NCBI GenBank assembly: GCA_021292105.1
Contig: CM037860.1
Location: forward strand, 9,628,698-9,692,697
DNA: 64,000 nt
Origin: Anadara kagoshimensis
Taxonomy: Eukaryota; Mollusca; Bivalvia; Arcoida; Arcidae
Reading direction: 5' to 3'
The position numbers and the translations under genes were made by a program. The notes beneath the pieces were generated by a model. That model was given only the letters and a program-made list of their open reading frames with translations, was not told where the DNA came from and made no database searches. Positions within the stretch are counted from its first letter, which is position 1, and each line of letters starts with the position of its first letter. Positions 62,423 to 64,000 of this stretch are shown in pieces.

Positions 62423-64000
62423 TAAACTTTAATCTTCTCCTCTGAAACCACTGGCCAATTGGAACCAAATTTGGTGTGGAAAGTCCCTAGGTGGAGTAGA
62501 TTAAAGTTTGTACAAATAACTTCCTGCGGCATCCAAGATGGCCGCCATTGCTATAAATAGCAAAAACCTATAAATGGTCATTACATGTTTATTTTTGGAT
62601 GATTTAGTTCAAATTTGAGATTTAGAAAGTAGATGTCTAGCCATTTAATATATGTAACGGTTTTTCTGTAACTTTTTCTGTTTGCTCGTAATTAGCGGAA
62701 TATGCAAATTAGATGCTAAATTTAGTCGATTCTTTGAAAATCTTCTTCTCTGAAACCACATACCCAAATGATGCCAAATATGGTTGGAAAGTCCTAGGTG
62801 GAGTAGATTAAAGTTTGTACAAATCAACTTCGTGCGGCATCCAAGATGGCCGCCATTGCTATAAATAGCAAAAACCTATAAATGGTCATTACATGTTTAT
62901 TTATGGACCGATTTAGTTCAAATTTGAGATTTAGAAAGTAGATGTCTAGCCATTTAATATATGTAACGGTTTTTTTGTAACTTTTTCTGTTTGCTCGTAA
63001 TTAGCGGAATATGCAAATTAGATGCTAAATTTAGTCGATTCTTTGAAAATCTTCTTCTCTGAAACCACATACCCAAATGATGCCAAATATGGTGTGGAAA
63101 GTCCCTAGGTGGAGTAGATTAAAGTTTGTACAAATCAACTTCGTGCGGCATCCAAGATGGCCGCCATTGCTATAAATAGCAAAAACCTATAAATGGTCAT
63201 TACATGTTTATTTATGGACCGATTTAGTTCAAATTTGAGATTTAGAAAGTAGATGTCTAGCCATTTAATATATGTAACGGGTTTTTTGTAACTTTTTCTG
63301 TTTGCTCGTAATTAGCGGAATATGCAAATTAGATGCTAAATTTAGGCAATTCTTTGAAAATCTTCTTCTCTGAAACCACATACCCAAATGATGCCAAATA
63401 TGGTGTGGAAAGCCCTAGGTGGAGTAGATTAAAGTTTGTACAAATCAACTTCGTGGCATCCAAGATGGCCGCCATTGCTATAAATAGCAAAAACCTATAA
63501 ATGGTCATTACATGTTTATTTATGGACCGATTTAGTTCAAATTTGAGATTTAGAAAGTAGATGTCTAGCCATTTAATATATGTAACGGGTTTTTTTGTAA
63601 CTTTTTCTGTTTGCTCGTAATTAGCGGAATATGCAAATTAGATGCTAAATTTAGGCAATTCTTTGAAAATCTTCTTCTCTGAAACCACATACCCAAATGA
63701 TGCCAAATTGGTGTGGAAAGTCCTAGGTGGAGTAGATTAAAGTTTGTACAAATCAACTTCGGGGCATCCAAGATGGCCGCCATTGCTATAAATAGCAAAA
63801 ACCTATAAATGGTCATTACATGTTTATTTATGGACCGATTTAGTTCAAATTTGAGATTTAGAAAGTAGATGTCTAGCCATTTAATATATATAACGGGTTT
63901 TTTTGTAACTTTTTCTGTTTGCTCGTAATTAGCGGAATATGCAAATTAGATGCTAAATTTAGTCGATTTTTGAAAATCTTCTTCTCTGAAACCACATACC
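62338..64000 (+). mobile_element. Minisatellite-cored interspersed element E (about 307-bp core), runs off the window
   Basis: 5' hairpin AGCTCAACTGGCTATAGCCA and GCTGAGCTTATGCCATGG, a GTGCGTGC simple repeat (62384-62424), leader with CTTTAATCTTCTCCTCTGA, then a tandem core of about 307 bp units (from about 62460) with CCAAGATGGCCGCCATTGCT, TAAATAGCAAAAACCTATAA, TTAGAAAGTAGATGTCTAGC and GCTCGTAATTAGCGGAATAT. About five units are present, nearly identical, and the 3' end is outside. Short - strand ORFs at 62645 and 63565 are by-products. Confidence 0.8.

Overview
The window is eukaryotic nuclear DNA, AT-rich, with long introns, GT-AG splice sites and very dense interspersed and tandem repeats. 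The two confidently read genes are animal RCC1 and mitochondrial holocytochrome c synthase (HCCS). The repeat flavour (minisatellite-cored elements with AGCTCACCTGG ends, tRNA-derived SINEs, many short TIR elements) points to a mollusc, most likely a bivalve. I cannot name the species.

Layout. 1-11.9 kb: RCC1 on the + strand, nine coding exons visible, first exon outside the window, introns filled with small DNA transposons (several with readable TIRs and target duplications). The terminal coding exon is followed by two decayed tandem copies of itself. 12-26.7 kb: gene-free; a 3.5 kb element with a 145-bp tandem core (870-bp higher-order repeat), then a cluster of fragments of one reverse-transcriptase element (Penelope-like guess) broken by a second minisatellite-cored element. 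28.1-39.7 kb: two PAQR (membrane progestin receptor-like) paralogues on the - strand about 10 kb apart, both with reading-frame breaks; between them a 4.2 kb DNA transposon with about 480-bp terminal inverted repeats, mariner transposase relics and a SINE, then a 55-bp minisatellite. 42.5-44.2 kb: a 1.7 kb array of a 13-17 bp unit. 44.9-47.9 kb: a 5'-truncated, decayed LINE on the - strand carrying a 540-bp TA-flanked insertion. 48.2-49.2 kb: a foldback-like element whose ends are arrays of GTGCCGAAATGAC. 49.9-59.0 kb: HCCS on the + strand, five coding exons, with a nested pair of transposons in intron 3. 60.4 kb to the end: a SINE and two more minisatellite-cored elements, the last running off the window.

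The protein-coding genes are unrelated in function: RCC1 is the chromatin-bound Ran nucleotide exchange factor, PAQRs are seven-helix receptors/hydrolase-like proteins, and HCCS attaches heme to cytochrome c in mitochondria. The strongest unexplained signals are (a) a family of elements with shared ends but different tandem cores, two of them with higher-order repeat structure, whose 145-bp core carries a nuclear-receptor-like AGGTCAAGGTCA site in nearly every monomer; (b) the triplicated RCC1 terminal exon with conserved reading frames; (c) matched frame breaks in both PAQR genes; and (d) the foldback element immediately upstream of HCCS. All calls come from reading the sequence; no database search was run.
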